Positions 43,923 to 55,356 are shown, counted from the first letter of the stretch. The stretch: DNA of 64,000 nt from Forficula auricularia (GCA_024734495.1 JALMQS010000666.1:132295-196294); one strand, 5' to 3'. A program made the numbers and translations. Notes: generated from the letters alone by a model not told the origin.

Positions 43923-44113
43923 GTAAACTTTTATTCAAGTTCCACACCCTCTACAAAACTCAAATCTGCGCATTTATCAATTACGCTTCGCATCTGTAAA
44001 GAGGGGCCTCCGAACATTCTCTTGCCACCCTGGATCAATTCAGAAAATGATCTATCACAGCGATTCCTAATCTCGGTTGTCATGAGACCCATAATTTTTG
44101 GCCAAATTGTTTT

Positions 44114-44556
44114 TTATTTTTCTACATACATTCCTTTTAAGTCAATACAGCGAGTCCAACGTTTTTCTAACTTTTTTATTCCGTTTTTTGTCTAGTAATC
44201 TTTCGGAAGCTCTCCAAAATAGGCCACAGTTTCAGCCATGACTTCCCTATTTGACTGAAATCACTTACCGATGAGCCATATCTTCAGGTTTAAAAACAAG
44301 TAAAAGTCTGGCTGAGGAACCAGTTCAAATCCCATTTACTGCAATTTTGTTTCCGCAACTAACGATGAATGAGCAGCCGCATTGTCTTGATGATAGAGGA
44401 TTTTTTCTTCAAATGTGGCCGTTTTTCTGTGATTTCAATTTTCAAACGATCCAATAATGATGAATAATATCGCCAGTTATGGTTTTACCTTTTTCAAGAT
44501 AGTCGATGAATATTATCCTAAAATACGGAAGCCATAACCTTTCCGGTCCATTTCTG
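44114..44556 (-). pseudogene. mariner transposase, C-terminal remnant
   Basis: Minus-strand translation with a few stops gives GKVMASVF, LLDRLKIEITEKRPHLKKK, HQDNAAAHSSLVAETKLQ, MGFELVPQPDFYLFLNLKIW and KLEKRWTRCIDLKGMYVEK, then a stop at 44114-44116. These are the conserved C-terminal blocks of mariner transposases, with HQDNA holding the second catalytic Asp. The stretch expected between VPQP and DFYLF (normally SPDLAPSD, with the third Asp) is deleted. The N-terminal DNA-binding half is absent. Dead copy in ZP intron 4. Confidence 0.9.
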
Positions 44557-44599
44557 AGTTATTTAGAGGCAACATGTTACCGAGCATCAGCTCCAGGCA

Positions 44600-44673
44600 C
44601 TTTTTATTAAATTGGCTGTCCTTCCCGCGATCCACCAAAATTGGCCTCGCGACCCATAGTTTGGGAACCGCTG
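44600..44673 (-). mobile_element. hAT-like terminal fragment
   Basis: Inverted: CAGCGGTTCCCAAACTATGG, gtcgcgaggcc, gatcgcggg; the typical start of Charlie-type hAT elements. Confidence 0.65.
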
Positions 44674-45049
44674 ATCTATCAGATTAATCTACGATCCGAC
44701 CCATATCGCCTCCCACGAATCGCTGGCCCAACGAATGTCATTGGCGGGAAGGAAAGTACACTCCTGTAAAAAAAAATCAATCGTTAACGCTTTATTTCGA
44801 GGCTCCAATTGGCTTACTGTATTACTGGCTTCATAATATTCTACTTTTTATTCAAGTAGTGATATATTTCCTCCAAATTATTTCAAAATTATACTTGTTT
44901 ATTGAAAAACTCTGTTTAAATGCAAATTATAAATATTTATGATCTAGAAAGACGCAAGACTTGTACGATATTTGTGTAGACTTTTTATTTTTGAGAATAG
45001 AAGTTATAAATCACATTTATTTTTAATGTTAGGAAATAATAAAATAATA

Positions 45050-45569
45050 CACTACGGTGCAAAAAAAAATTGAGCCACCAATAAAACTTTATTAAATAGC
45101 AAATTATTTTTAAAATTTTTACAAATATTCATATAATTTGTTCCATAAACTCTTAAGCTAACATATTCAATAAATATTGTTGATAATTTTTGAATTTTAT
45201 AAAAAAAATAAGTGAAATTAAATTAAAAGATACAATTACAAATTATACATACTTTTTCAACATCACTTTACATTTAAATAAAATTTTAATAAAAGATCAA
45301 ATTCCATTTGAAATATCAATAAAATGAATAATTTTGTATTAAGCATCATTGATAGAAAGATAAAATATACAAAATGGATATTTCTGAAGTTCAAGCAGTT
45401 CAAATTGTATGTGCCTAATATTAATCAAGGGCTAAGTCAACAAAAAGTGGCAAGTACACTTGTAATATGCAATAATTTCAATAATGTATGGTTACTAATA
45501 AAAAAATTAAAAATGATTTACTGTTTAATAAAGTTTTTATTGGTGGGTCGATTTTTTTGTACTTTAGTG
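45050..45569. mobile_element. Tc1/mariner-like non-autonomous element, intact copy, 520 bp
   Basis: TA flanks (45048-45049, 45570-45571), termini CACTACGGTGCAAAAAA and ...TTGTACTTTAGTG, about 35-bp terminal repeats. The reading 45324-45572 contains INQGLSQQKVASTLV and IKKLK, resembling the helix-turn-helix start of Tc1 transposases; everything downstream is missing. Confidence 0.88.
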
Positions 45570-45863
45570 TAATAGGATTTAGAAATAGTTTTTCCTTTAA
45601 CATAGAAGAGACGTCCTTTAGGGTAGGCTTATGATACTCTTTGCATCGTAGAGTATGCATAAGCCACTAGGAGCGCCATTGGAGGCATTTATTCTTAGTC
45701 TTCCATTTAAATCGCAACCAAAGACAGATAATTCCAACCCCTTTGACATAGTGAAAATTCATTTATTCCATAATCAAAAGTTAAACATCACAGAGAGTGG
45801 TTAGTTCTTGGATGGGAGTTCGCTTTTGTACTTGATACGGTAAATATATGCATTATTTACTTA

Positions 45864-46310
45864 TCTTATTATATTAACGAGCAAAATTGTATACATATCC
45901 GGACGGGGTTCTCGAAAATCGGCTCTAACGATTTGGATGAAATTCACTGGTTTAGGAGGGTTTTGTGTTGGACAATCGATGTGTCACGGTCTCATCTTCG
46001 GCTAAGTTGTTTTTGATGGGTTTTTTGTTAATTGAAAACAATTAAACTCTTAAATTGGGATTTAAAATTCGATTTTTAATCAATTTAATTTAATTTGTTT
46101 GTTAAACTTTTAATATATATATGTAAATATACATTTTTATCGAGACAACCACCTGTGAATAATTATTTCTATTAACAAAAATCCCATCAAAAACAACTTA
46201 GCCGAAAATGAGACTGTGGCAGATCGAATCGCCAACACAAAACCCTCCTAACCCGTGAATTTCATCCAAATCGTTAGAGCCGTTTTCGATAACCCGATTA
46301 ATAATGTTAT
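45864..46310. repeat. Inverted pair of GTAC Helitron-like 5' modules
   Basis: Starts after A with TCTTATTATATTAACGAGC; the module (agttgtttttgatggg etc.) runs to about 46100, then an inverted copy (cacctgtgaataatt ... gagccgttttcgataacccg) follows to 46310. Confidence 0.75.
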
Positions 46311-46694
46311 TAATAGCCAAAGATTAGTTCAATTAAGATGCGACATAATTGATTAACATATTAAATAAATAAAAAAAAACATTATCAGAATATGTTTTTA
46401 AATTAGCTCATTTTACCAAAAAAATATCAATATTTTTTTTCTAAAGAATGAAGTACAAACTGCTGTAGCATTTTGAAATCTTTCGACTAAATGGGCCAAT
46501 TTTTTAAATAACTTGCCAATGCATTGTTTACTAGGCTTTTTTTACATTAAAGATGAATCAAGTTAGCTGGTGAAAATTTTTTAAAATATAAATCCGATAA
46601 AAATATTTTTTTCTCTAAAAGTATAGTACTTGAGTGGATATTGATGAGGCAGTCCAAAAGAAGATAATTTACACTATCTTTTTATTCATAAACC

Positions 46695-46722
46695 GACGTT
46701 TCGAAGGCTATTCCCTCCTTCT
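46695..46722 (-). ncRNA. Hammerhead-like motif, minus strand
   Basis: GGAAGA in place of CTGAAGA, helix II AAGGAGG-loop-GCCTT, intact GAAAC-GTC. The 5' core box is degraded. Confidence 0.4.
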
Positions 46723-46890
46723 TCCTGGTTTTGAAAAGTCAGTGAAGGAAATCCAATGCGACATTTCCCTCTGTCTCCTCTTTCAGAGGCAGTAACAATA
46801 ATAATATATTGTATTTATTATTGTTACTGCCACTGAAAGAGGAGACAGAGGGAATGTCGCATTGGATTTCCTTCACTGGCTTTTCAAAAC

Positions 46891-46922
46891 CATGAAGAAG
46901 GAGGAATAGCCTCCGAAATGTC
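46891..46922 (+). ncRNA. Hammerhead-like motif, plus strand partner
   Basis: CATGAAGA, helix II GGAGG-aata-GCCTCC, GAAA, TGTC. Helix II has compensating changes relative to the minus partner (CCTCC versus CCTTC). Confidence 0.42.
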
Positions 46923-47106
46923 GGTTTATGAATAAAAAGATAGTATACATTATCTTCTTCTTTTCTGGACTGCTTCATCAATATCCACTCAATTTCATTT
47001 ATCAGTTCGTCTCCAAAAAGTATTCCAATCTTATTAAAATAAAGAAATATTATCGAAACAGTTTTTTGTTTTATTGAAAACCATTTTAATGGTTTGGTGA
47101 AAACTA

Positions 47107-47528
47107 CACTGAAGTTCAAAAAATTGATCCACCAATAAAAACTTTATTAAATAGTAAATCATTTTTAATTTTTTTACAAGGAATCAACCATACATTATTG
47201 AAATTATTTACTTATTGCAAGTGTAATTGCCACTTGTTGTTGACTTCTGCTCTTGATTAGTTAAGTACACAATTTGAACTGGTTGAACTTCATAAATTTG
47301 TATATTTTATCTTTCTATCAATGATACTTAATTCAAAATTATTCATTTTATTGATATTTCAAATGGAATTTGATCTTTTATTAAAATTTTATTTAAATTA
47401 AAGTGATATTGAAAAAATATGATAATTTTTAATTGTATCTTTTAATTTAATTTTTTTTATAAAATTCAAAAATTATCAACAATATTTATTGAATATGTTA
47501 GTTTAAGTGTTAATTTTGCCGTTGAGTG
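47107..47528. mobile_element. Tc1/mariner-like element, copy in ZP intron 4
   Basis: TA (47105-47106) CACTGAAGTTC ... GTTGAGTG TA (47529-47530). Same family as 45050. Its right end lies 121 bases upstream of the last ZP exon. Confidence 0.85.
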
Positions 47529-47649
47529 TAGTTCAAAGGAGGTTTGATCTTTCTACCTTGAGAACTAAACACCTATCTCTCTCTAGGTCACTCTTTAATC
47601 AGTTCATTTTAACGCCCTAATTAATCTGTTTCTTATTTTGTTTTTCTAG

Positions 47650-47856
47650 TCGCCTGATGATCCAAATGCCATCTGCATTTCGCAACGCAACTTCGCGATT
47701 GGTATTGCTATCGCCGGCCTTGTCCTGATGCTGGCCGTCCTTGCTGCCATTTTAATTCTCTTGTCACGTCGCCGTAGACGTAAGGAGCTCTCCACTACAG
47801 GCAGCAGTATTTATAGTGGACCATACACCAACACTGCCTACAGTCATACCAGCTAA
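47650..47856 (+). CDS. ZP-domain protein, last exon (transmembrane helix and cytoplasmic tail)
   Basis: The acceptor is tttttctag. The exon starts in phase 0 and ends with TAA at 47854-47856, giving 68 residues. It begins SPDDPNAICISQRNFAIG, followed by one strongly hydrophobic segment of about 23 residues (IGIAIAGLVLMLAVLAAILI), then RRRRRKELS, a classical positive-inside stop-transfer signal. The 21-residue tail is rich in Ser, Thr and Tyr (SIYSGPY, NTAYSHTS). This makes the protein a type I membrane protein, as expected for arthropod ZP proteins. No tail motif with a known function is obvious. Confidence 0.94.
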   Translation, partial: SPDDPNAICISQRNFAIGIAIAGLVLMLAVLAAILILLSRRRRRKELSTTGSSIYSGPYTNTAYSHTS

Positions 47857-48086
47857 ACGAAAACACTCCCGAAACGAACTTTACGAACACTTTTCCAGTG
47901 ATTTGTTCAAGAATATACTACTATAATATAGAATATTCGAATTTTGAAATCTCAATAAGCTCAAAAAAAAGTCATAAACGAAAAATATGAGCGAAGGTCT
48001 TTTAATTCAAGGTTAACAGAATATATAGGCGAGTTCATAACTTATGGCCAATAAGCGGCGTGTTTGAAAATGACATTATAGTATGA
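47857..48086 (+). other. 3' UTR / immediate 3' flank of the ZP gene
   Basis: Non-coding sequence after the ZP stop codon. No canonical AATAAA occurs in the first 200 bases; AATATA-type variants lie around 47930 and 48020, so the poly(A) site is uncertain. The stretch ends where a degenerate hAT-like element begins at 48087, which limits the repeat-free 3' UTR to about 230 bases. Confidence 0.5.
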
Positions 48087-49024
48087 CAGTGGCGGCGCCA
48101 GGGTTGGGCGGGGTTGGGCGAGCGCCCAATCCAAATTGGTCTTTCCCAAAATATTTAACAGCGCAATTGATGAAATTAAAAAAAAAAAAGATAAACCATC
48201 GCTTTCAATTTTATAGACCTTATTTACTAATTGAAGAGTGTAAAATTTAAAGAGTCTAAGTGGCAAAAAAATCAAATAAAAGTAGTGGTAGACATCTTTT
48301 TAGATTTAAATATATATATTTTTCAAATGATACAACTTTAAATATGACTCCTGAGAAAAACTAAAAAATTTCGGGTGTGTGCTTAAGACCACACGACAGA
48401 AGTGACGGGTTGCGTCACGTCACCGGTGACGTGACTCGTGACGGCTCAATCCCATTCAGTGCCCATGAAAATAAAATGTACATAACCGCCAAAATTCAAA
48501 GCTTAGAGTTAATGCTGCAGCGGCATCAGTGGTTTGAATTGGTACCAACTGTCACGCGTGATGCGTGACTCGTGACGGCTCAATCACATTTACTGCCAAG
48601 TAAAATACGAAATCGTAAAAGGTTCTAAGTGCCTCATTACTTATTTCTAAAAAGGGTTTAACACGTATTCTACTGAAAAGGGTCTAATTACCACAAAAAA
48701 ACACAACATTTTAATAACTTTTAACTAACACATCTCGGCACATAGACACTTTAGAAATAAAATAGCCTGGCACGTACAGGCAGCGCCAAATTTCCCCTGG
48801 CGGATGGAGACATAAATATACCCCTGACAATTTCTATCTTTGGAATATTATTAGGTTTGGCACTTAGACCTTTTCTACATGTACTTATAACTCAAAATTG
48901 GCATCTAATCTATCAAAAAAGAATATCTAAATTATACAAAAATCTGTATTACACGAAATAATGCACATTTTTGATGCCCACCCTTTCAGCCCAACTGAAT
49001 ATAAAAAAACTAACGTCGCCATTG
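48087..49024. mobile_element. Degenerate hAT-like element, 938 bp
   Basis: CAGTGGCGGCGCCAG at the left; CTAACGTCGCCATTG at the right (11 of 15 complementary). Flanks tagtatga and cactatga match at 6 of 8. Carries duplicated gactcgtgacggctcaatc blocks (48433, 48568) and a 22-bp perfect palindrome at 48414-48435. Confidence 0.65.
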
Positions 49025-49462
49025 CACTATGACCCATTCACAAAACAATAACGTCATTTGTATTGTTTACCGGGCTCAGAAAGAAGCAATGCCGCCATAT
49101 TGACAAGTTACGAGCCAACCTGTCTACTCTAATAACCTTGTTTTTTATTCAGTTCCGAACGACCGCTGTCTGGCGGAATTGCTCGACTATTTATTACAAT
49201 TATAATATTTTTTTTTATAAGCCCTACGAATAGTTTATAAAACATTTTCTCACTATTGGCTTCAAAAGCCTTTTTTTTTAAATAAGAATTCAAAGTTGTG
49301 CCAAAATGAAGCCCGATTTTGGGCTTTTATTTTGTTTTATTTTTAATTTAGCCTAAACCAAAGAGAATGTGATAGAAGGGAAGGTATAAAAAGAGTTAAA
49401 AAATAATATCCCTGTTTTAACGCCTCTAGTGACCATGACCGATTATGAAAATATTTATAGAG

Positions 49463-49640
49463 CAGTGATTCTCAACCACTGTGCCGGCGGCACTTTTGTG
49501 TGCCGCAAAATTCTCGAAGTGTGCCACCAAATTTTAGAAATGCAAACAATAAAAATTATTTTGTATGTACTTTTATATAATGAGTTATTATTTTTTCCAG
49601 TTCATCCATTCAATTCACATAATTTAATTTAAAGCTAAAT
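49463..49640 (+). mobile_element. hAT-like left end
   Basis: CAGTGATTCTCAACCACTG followed by gtgccggcggcac and gtgtgccgcaaaat. No matching right end found, so the element is truncated or diverged. Confidence 0.5.
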
Positions 49641-50730
49641 AATTAAGCTTTAAAAATATATACATGTATAAAATTCAAGTTTTCTTCACCAAACCAACTC
49701 CTGTTGATTATCCGGCTCGAAGGACCAATTTATGTATAGATTTAGAATTTGTTGCTAGCTCAGAGATGAAGAAAAGTTTAAATAAAATTTTTAATAAAAA
49801 AGGCCTTTTTGTATTTTGATGTTATTTAATGAGATGAGATATATTTACATAAATAATGAGGTTCATCTGGTGCAATGATAAAAGAATATCCTTTGGTTCG
49901 CTTTGTTCCTTATAAATTAGTATCTGTCCCTGGTTCGTGATGTAATATTAAATCCGTTAGAAATTTTCAGAGTCTCGTGTGGCTCCTTTAAATGTGTATC
50001 AATTCAATAAAATCGTAGTCCAAAAGAGAGTTTTCCAATTGAGTAGCACGGTCAAAGAGTGTTTAAATTCAATCAGAGCTTTTGGACATTTTCTTAAATA
50101 ATAGGAAGAAACAACAGAAGGTTAGAATACGCAAGAGGTCTTTTCACAAGTGATATGTGTCGACCAGCAGAAAATGCTAGCCAGCACGCGTATCGTTCTT
50201 ATTGGCTAGACCAAAGTTCGGCCGGATAGAAACCACCTATTTTGAATTTTATACAATACATTTTATATAATTATATATCGGCTTAGCTATTTTTTAAAAA
50301 AAGGACTTTGTATGCGCGTTTATTCCTTGGCCATAAAAAATTAATAATTTTAATTACACGGTCACAATCACCAGATGGCATGTTTGTTGATAGGCAGCCC
50401 CTTCCTCTCTATCTCATTCTCTTTGGCCCAAACTTTAAAATAAATAAATTATTGCATGATATATTAAAAAAAAATGCTCACTTTTTTAATTAGTTTTAAT
50501 AATACATCTCTAACATAATTTTGATTCATTCTATTAGAAAAGAATCAAAAATAATATTTTTTAGTATATTTATTTCAATGAAAAACTCTTTAATATATAA
50601 TATAATAAAACGTTATTGAAATGTTCAAATTTTCGATCTAAATATTTCGTTGAAAGAATTCTTTAAGTTTTATTTTAAAAATCAGTCATAAATTTGTTAT
50701 TAATAATATTAAAAATATATCATTTAAAAT
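49641..50730. other. 3' flank, nothing recognised
   Basis: AT-rich, no repeat partner noticed. Some GC-richer patches (50100-50240) without coding character. Confidence 0.4.
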
Positions 50731-51572
50731 ATACCAAATGACTTTTTTATCTTCAGACAGTCTTATAATAACTCAAAAACAGTGCATTATATGAAAAAGG
50801 TTTCAAATAAAAGTTTATTTATATCGAGGGGGAAGCTAAACTACGCTATTGTTTGTCGGCCTAGAACAGGCTTTCAAGGATATTTCGAGGTCAACTTCTG
50901 TTTTTTAGATAGAAACCTATATGTTTCTGTACATATTCTGAATCTTCAAAAAAAACTGAACAACTTTTATTAAAACTATTTTTTATTCGACATCAAATAA
51001 AAAAAATATTAAATCAATTAGTTCTCAAAAAAATCCTAATAATTATTTTTAACAATCATTCAACTTAATTATTAAATAATAATGATCAAATATTTAATTA
51101 TTAAATAAATAATTTAATAATAATTAATGATTTTGCCCTCATGTCTCAGAACAGTGTAGCAAAATTATTAAATTCTTAATTATTATTAAATTATTTATTT
51201 AATAATTAAATATTTGATCATTATTATTTGATAATTAAGTTGAATGATTGTTAAAAATAATTATTAGGATTTTTTTTGAGAACTAATTGATTTAATATTT
51301 TTTTTATTTGATGTCGTATAAAAAAATAGTTTTAATAAAAGTTGTTCAGTTTTTTTTCTAGATTAAGAATATGTACAGAAACATATAGGTTTCCATCTAA
51401 AAGACAGAACTTGGCCTCGAAATACACTTGAAAGCTTGTTCTAGATCGACAAAAAATAGCGTAGTTTAGTTTCCCCCTGATATAAATGGACTTTTATTAG
51501 AAATTTGTTTTCATATAATGCATTGTTTTTGACTTATAAGACTGTCTCAAGATAAAAAACTCACCCGGTATA
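50731..51572. mobile_element. Foldback element, 840 bp, intact
   Basis: Arms of about 390 bp: ttttttatcttcagacagtc at the left and gactgtctcaagataaaaaa at the right; inner landmarks aagctaaactacgctatt, atatgtttctgtacatattc and aatcctaataattattttta are mirrored. The short spacer is at 51128-51170. A second copy, heavily interrupted, spans 56344-58882. The consensus end reads ATACCGGGTGAGTTTTTT. Confidence 0.88.
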
Positions 51573-52698
51573 TATTTATAAACTCATCCGGCTATGGACT
51601 TGATAGTTAGGATATTAAAAAAAAACAACCTTGTTTTTTTATTATTCTATTAATCTTTGCATTTATTGTGATTTTAATTAAAAAAAATAGAGAAATATTA
51701 TCGAAATAAAAGAATTTTTCAGTGAAAATTATGAAAAACAAAAACGGTGTTTTTTTTCTTAAAAAAAAAGAAAAGACTTTTTTTTATTCATGGGATTCTT
51801 TTGAGCAAGGGTATAACCTTGTGGTGTTGGGGTGATTCATTTTCTCCAGTTGATTTCGCCTATTTTTTCAGCGAATTCAACCGGGTTTGCGTGCCACACA
51901 AGTTGGCTTCCCTCTTAAAGCGTGTTCTACAATCAGACGGTAATTGTTGCAATAACGCTGTTTTCTGGCCGGAAAAACTAGTGTCTGTCTCCACCACGGT
52001 AGCCAACTTGGGGTTCCTCCGTCCAAATTTAGGGGTAAATAAATTACACAGCGGTTTTTACGGGGGAAAAATGTTTAGGGGTTTTTTTTTTTTGAAAGTC
52101 ACTAAAAAAAATTAAATTACATATTTAAAAGCCATAGGGGGATAATCAGGGTAAAAATGCCTTTTGAAAATATCTAAATGATATTCTATGGGTATGTAGA
52201 TATTATAGAAATATAAAGATCCTGAAAATTTCAGACCTTAATCTTTATCGGTATCTTCAAAAATTTTAAATTGGAAAATAATTTTTTTGAGTGAACCGAT
52301 TTATTTGAAAGTGTAGTATGCTATACAGGCGATAGAGAACTTTCACGGACACCATACACCAATTTTTAGCTTAATAAATTGTTGATCAAAAAAATTATTT
52401 TCTCCTAATTTTTCAATTTTTATTATGATACTTTTTGAGCAAAATTATGATTCTATCGTTTTTACAAATTTCTTATAAGACCTCTATGACTACTAAAGTT
52501 AAAAAATATTATTAAAAGGACATTTTACGAAATGTATTGTTTAATTTAGGCCATTTTAAGAGGTTTTTACATTTGACGTCACTTTATGAGGTTGTCAACA
52601 ATGGAAATACCCAACATTTTATAAAATGTCAGTTTAGGATTTGTTTAAATTTTGCCCATTTTATGGGGAGTTTGACAACACTCATAAGTGGAACAAAA
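51573..52698. other. 3' flank; one unexplained GC-richer patch
   Basis: 51747-52115 holds a 122-codon plus-strand reading frame with a low-complexity start and no recognisable domain. Region 51820-52010 is GC-richer than its surroundings. The rest shows nothing recognisable. Confidence 0.35.
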
Positions 52699-52700
52699 TA

Positions 52701-53200
52701 CACTACGGTGTAAAAAAATCGAGCTACCAATAAAACCTTAATTAAATAGCAAATTATTTTTAAAATTTTTACAAATATTCAAATAATTTGATCTATTAAC
52801 TCTTAAACTAAAATATTCAATATATTTTGTCGATAGTTTTTGAATTTTATAAAAAAAAATTAAATTAAAAGATAGAATTACAAATTATCATACTTTCTCA
52901 ATATCACTTTACATTTAAATAAACTTTTAATAAATGATTAAATTCCATTTGAAATATCAATAAAATTAATAATTTCGAATTAAGTATCATTGATAGAAAG
53001 ATAAAATATACAAAATGGCTATTTCTGAAGATCAAATTGTGTGTGCCTAATCATTATTAATCGAGGGCTAAGTCAACGACAAGTGGCAAGTACACTTGCA
53101 ATAATTTCAATAATGTATGGTTACTTGTAAAAAAAATTAAAAATGATTTACTATTTAATAATGTTTTAATTGGTGGCTCAATTTTTTTGAAGTTTTGGTG
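52701..53200. mobile_element. Tc1/mariner-like element, copy with one damaged flank
   Basis: TA then CACTACGGTGTAAAAAAATC; right end TTGAAGTTTTGGTG is diverged and lacks TA. Interior matches 45050-45569. Confidence 0.8.
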
Positions 53201-53694
53201 AACCAGGCTCAAAAAAAAACACGTTATTCGCCTGATCACTTCTTAGAGCAACACTTGTCGTCTGAGGGTAGACCATACTAAAACGGGGCAAAACGGCATT
53301 GTTTCACAATCACATTGTCACCAATCAATTCAATCATTTCCTCCTCTGAATTAATTCACTAATCAATAATTTATAACGCCATTTCTAATGTATTCATTAA
53401 ATAATGTTTGTTTATATTGTCATATACATAAAAATAAATGTGATTCTGGAATTTTCCCGTTGTGTATATATAGAAAGTATATTTCGTACTAAGAATCCCA
53501 TATTATTTGTTTTAAGTTTAACTATATCATAATGTGATACTTTTTTATATATATTTATATAAGACTTTTACAATATAATGTTATTGTATTTACTAATAAG
53601 ATAATAATAAATAATTTGTCGCTTATTAAACATTATTTATTACTTTAAAAATCATTTTCAAGCATGAATATTTTCCCTGTGTCCCTCTGTCTAG
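53201..53694. other. 3' flank, nothing recognised
   Basis: Unique-looking AT-rich sequence. Confidence 0.4.
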
Positions 53695-53770
53695 CAGTGG
53701 CAGATTTAGGTTAAACAGCCCCCCCTCCCACCCCACCCCCGATATGGCACCATTTTTGTTTTATACTTAT
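53695..53770 (+). mobile_element. hAT-like left end
   Basis: CAGTGGCAGATTTAGG followed by a C-rich stretch; related to 18866. Confidence 0.5.
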
Positions 53771-53789
53771 ATTATAATAGAGAAATTAT

Positions 53790-54460
53790 CTCGAAACGTT
53801 AGTGGGTTTTAAATGAACGTTTTAAGATTGTTTTTTTATATAAAAGATTTTATTTATTATAATTTCGATTATTTGCACTTAAGAATTGGAGATTTCCGTT
53901 ATTTTGTCATTGATCATATTATCAGAACTTGAGCAAATTAATATGGTACCACCCCTAAGGCCAATAAAAAAACTAATCATCGAAATCGGTCTATAAACAA
54001 AGAAGTCATACGTGAACATACATACATAACAAAAAAAGGTCCGATGCCAATGAAATTTATACGGGACCAATTCTGAACCCAATTCAAAAAAAATCATCGA
54101 AATCGGTCGACATGGTAAAGAGAAATCGACGAACAAACATCATCAGAACTTGACCAAATTAATATGTGACTACCCCTAAGGTATCCTCTTTCCAATAAAA
54201 AAAGAATCATCGAAATCGGTCCATAAACAAAGAAGTTATGGGTGAACATACATAACAAAAAAGGTCCAATACCAATGAAAAAACGGGACCAATCGGGTAC
54301 GAGACTGAACCCAATGCAAAAAATAATCCAAATGCAAATGCAAAAAAATAATCCAAATCGGTCCACATGGTAAAGAGAAATAAATAAACAAACATAAAAA
54401 AAACAGTCATTCCGTTGAATTGATAACCTCCTCATTATTTCAAAGTCGGTTAAAAATTAC
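53790..54460 (-). repeat. ACCGACTTC-family repeat, two partial units
   Basis: catcgaaatcggtc / aacaaagaag and atcagaacttgaccaaatta recur twice (about 53930 and 54145). Ends ttgataacctcc ... aagtcggttaaaaat. Homologous copies: 59229-59496 (plus), 60035-60455 (minus) and 61556-61740 (plus). Confidence 0.75.
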
Positions 54461-54489
54461 AAAATAATGTAGGTAATACTTCAAAATAT

Positions 54490-54898
54490 GAAAATTTTTA
54501 CTCTTGGACCAAACTTAACCAAATTTTGTATACATAATCTGTGGGTCACTAGAGGGCTAGAAATGCAAACACTGTGTGCGGGGAGGGGGGGGGTTCAGGA
54601 GAGGATCCAGAGTCTTAGTGGAGTGTTGCGGGAAGGGGTGGTAGATGGGAGTGGTATGTTGTTGTGGGCCGCGGTGGAGGGCACGGGGTGGGGTACAGGG
54701 GATGGTGGGTGCGGGGTGGGGTGGTGCAGGGTGTAGTGGGGGTTTAAGGTTAGGGTCAAGAGGGGTAGTGGGGTGGTAATGTGGGGGCGGGGGTTGGGGG
54801 TCAGTGGGTGTGGTCGGTGGGGGGTTCGTGGGTTGGGGGTCCAGGGGGCGTGCCCCCTGGCTAGCAAAAGGGCCTCCGAAGACGGGCCTTGCAGCTAG
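54490..54898 (+). mobile_element. G-rich tract ending in a Helitron 3' end
   Basis: aaccaaattttgtatac and gctagaaatgcaaac lead into about 290 bases of G-rich sequence, then gtccagggggcgtgccccct, a partly mutated stem (cctccgaagacggg) and CTAG at 54895-54898. It combines the G-rich module of the GTAC family with a canonical CTAG end. Confidence 0.7.
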
Positions 54899-55356
54899 TA
54901 AAATAAAATAAAATAATAAAACTAACCCTTAAACCCAACTAACTAATAAAGATTTATTTATTTATTTATTTATTTAACATTACACAAGAACTTACACATC
55001 AAAAATAAAATAATTTATCTTGATTATTAATTTTATTTCAATATAAGCTCTAAATTCCTCTTGAGATTATTAATCGCGTAGTAAGTACTTATGTTTTCGA
55101 GGAATTTTTTAGGTATTTTATAAATTAAGAAAATAATTCTCGTGTTATAATCTACAATATTATTTATAAATTGTTACAAGAATACATTTTTATTAAGCTT
55201 AGAAATATTAATAGTGAAAGTGAGAGGGAGGGAATTTAAGTCAATGTGGGTGGCCATTTCATTTAAGATTGTAGCGATGCATTGTAGGTACAGTTGATAT
55301 AAGTTTGATCTATACAACTATTTAGGTATAAGAAAAAATAGAGAGCTAGTTTTTTA

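Larger units (their letters stand above)
46631..46991. repeat. 361-bp near-perfect palindrome with hammerhead-like motifs
   Basis: Arms of about 180 bp meet at 46811-46813 (centre tatattgtatttattatt). They share gagtggatattgatga, aaaccgac, aatccaatgcgacatt and ctctgtctcctctttc. The minus-strand frame 46739-47119 is a shadow. Confidence 0.9.

Noticed and set aside
43609..43926. Long alternative frames on both strands over the fourth ZP exon
   Set aside because: Shadows of the GC-rich coding exon; the frame that matches splice phases and ZP-C motifs is 43595-43922.
46739..47119. 126-codon minus-strand frame
   Set aside because: Runs through a palindrome and a Tc1-like end; no codon bias or domain.
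52701..53200. LTR pair between the Tc1-like copies at 45050 and 52701
   Set aside because: Both are complete TIR elements with independent TA-type ends, not direct terminal repeats of one retroelement.
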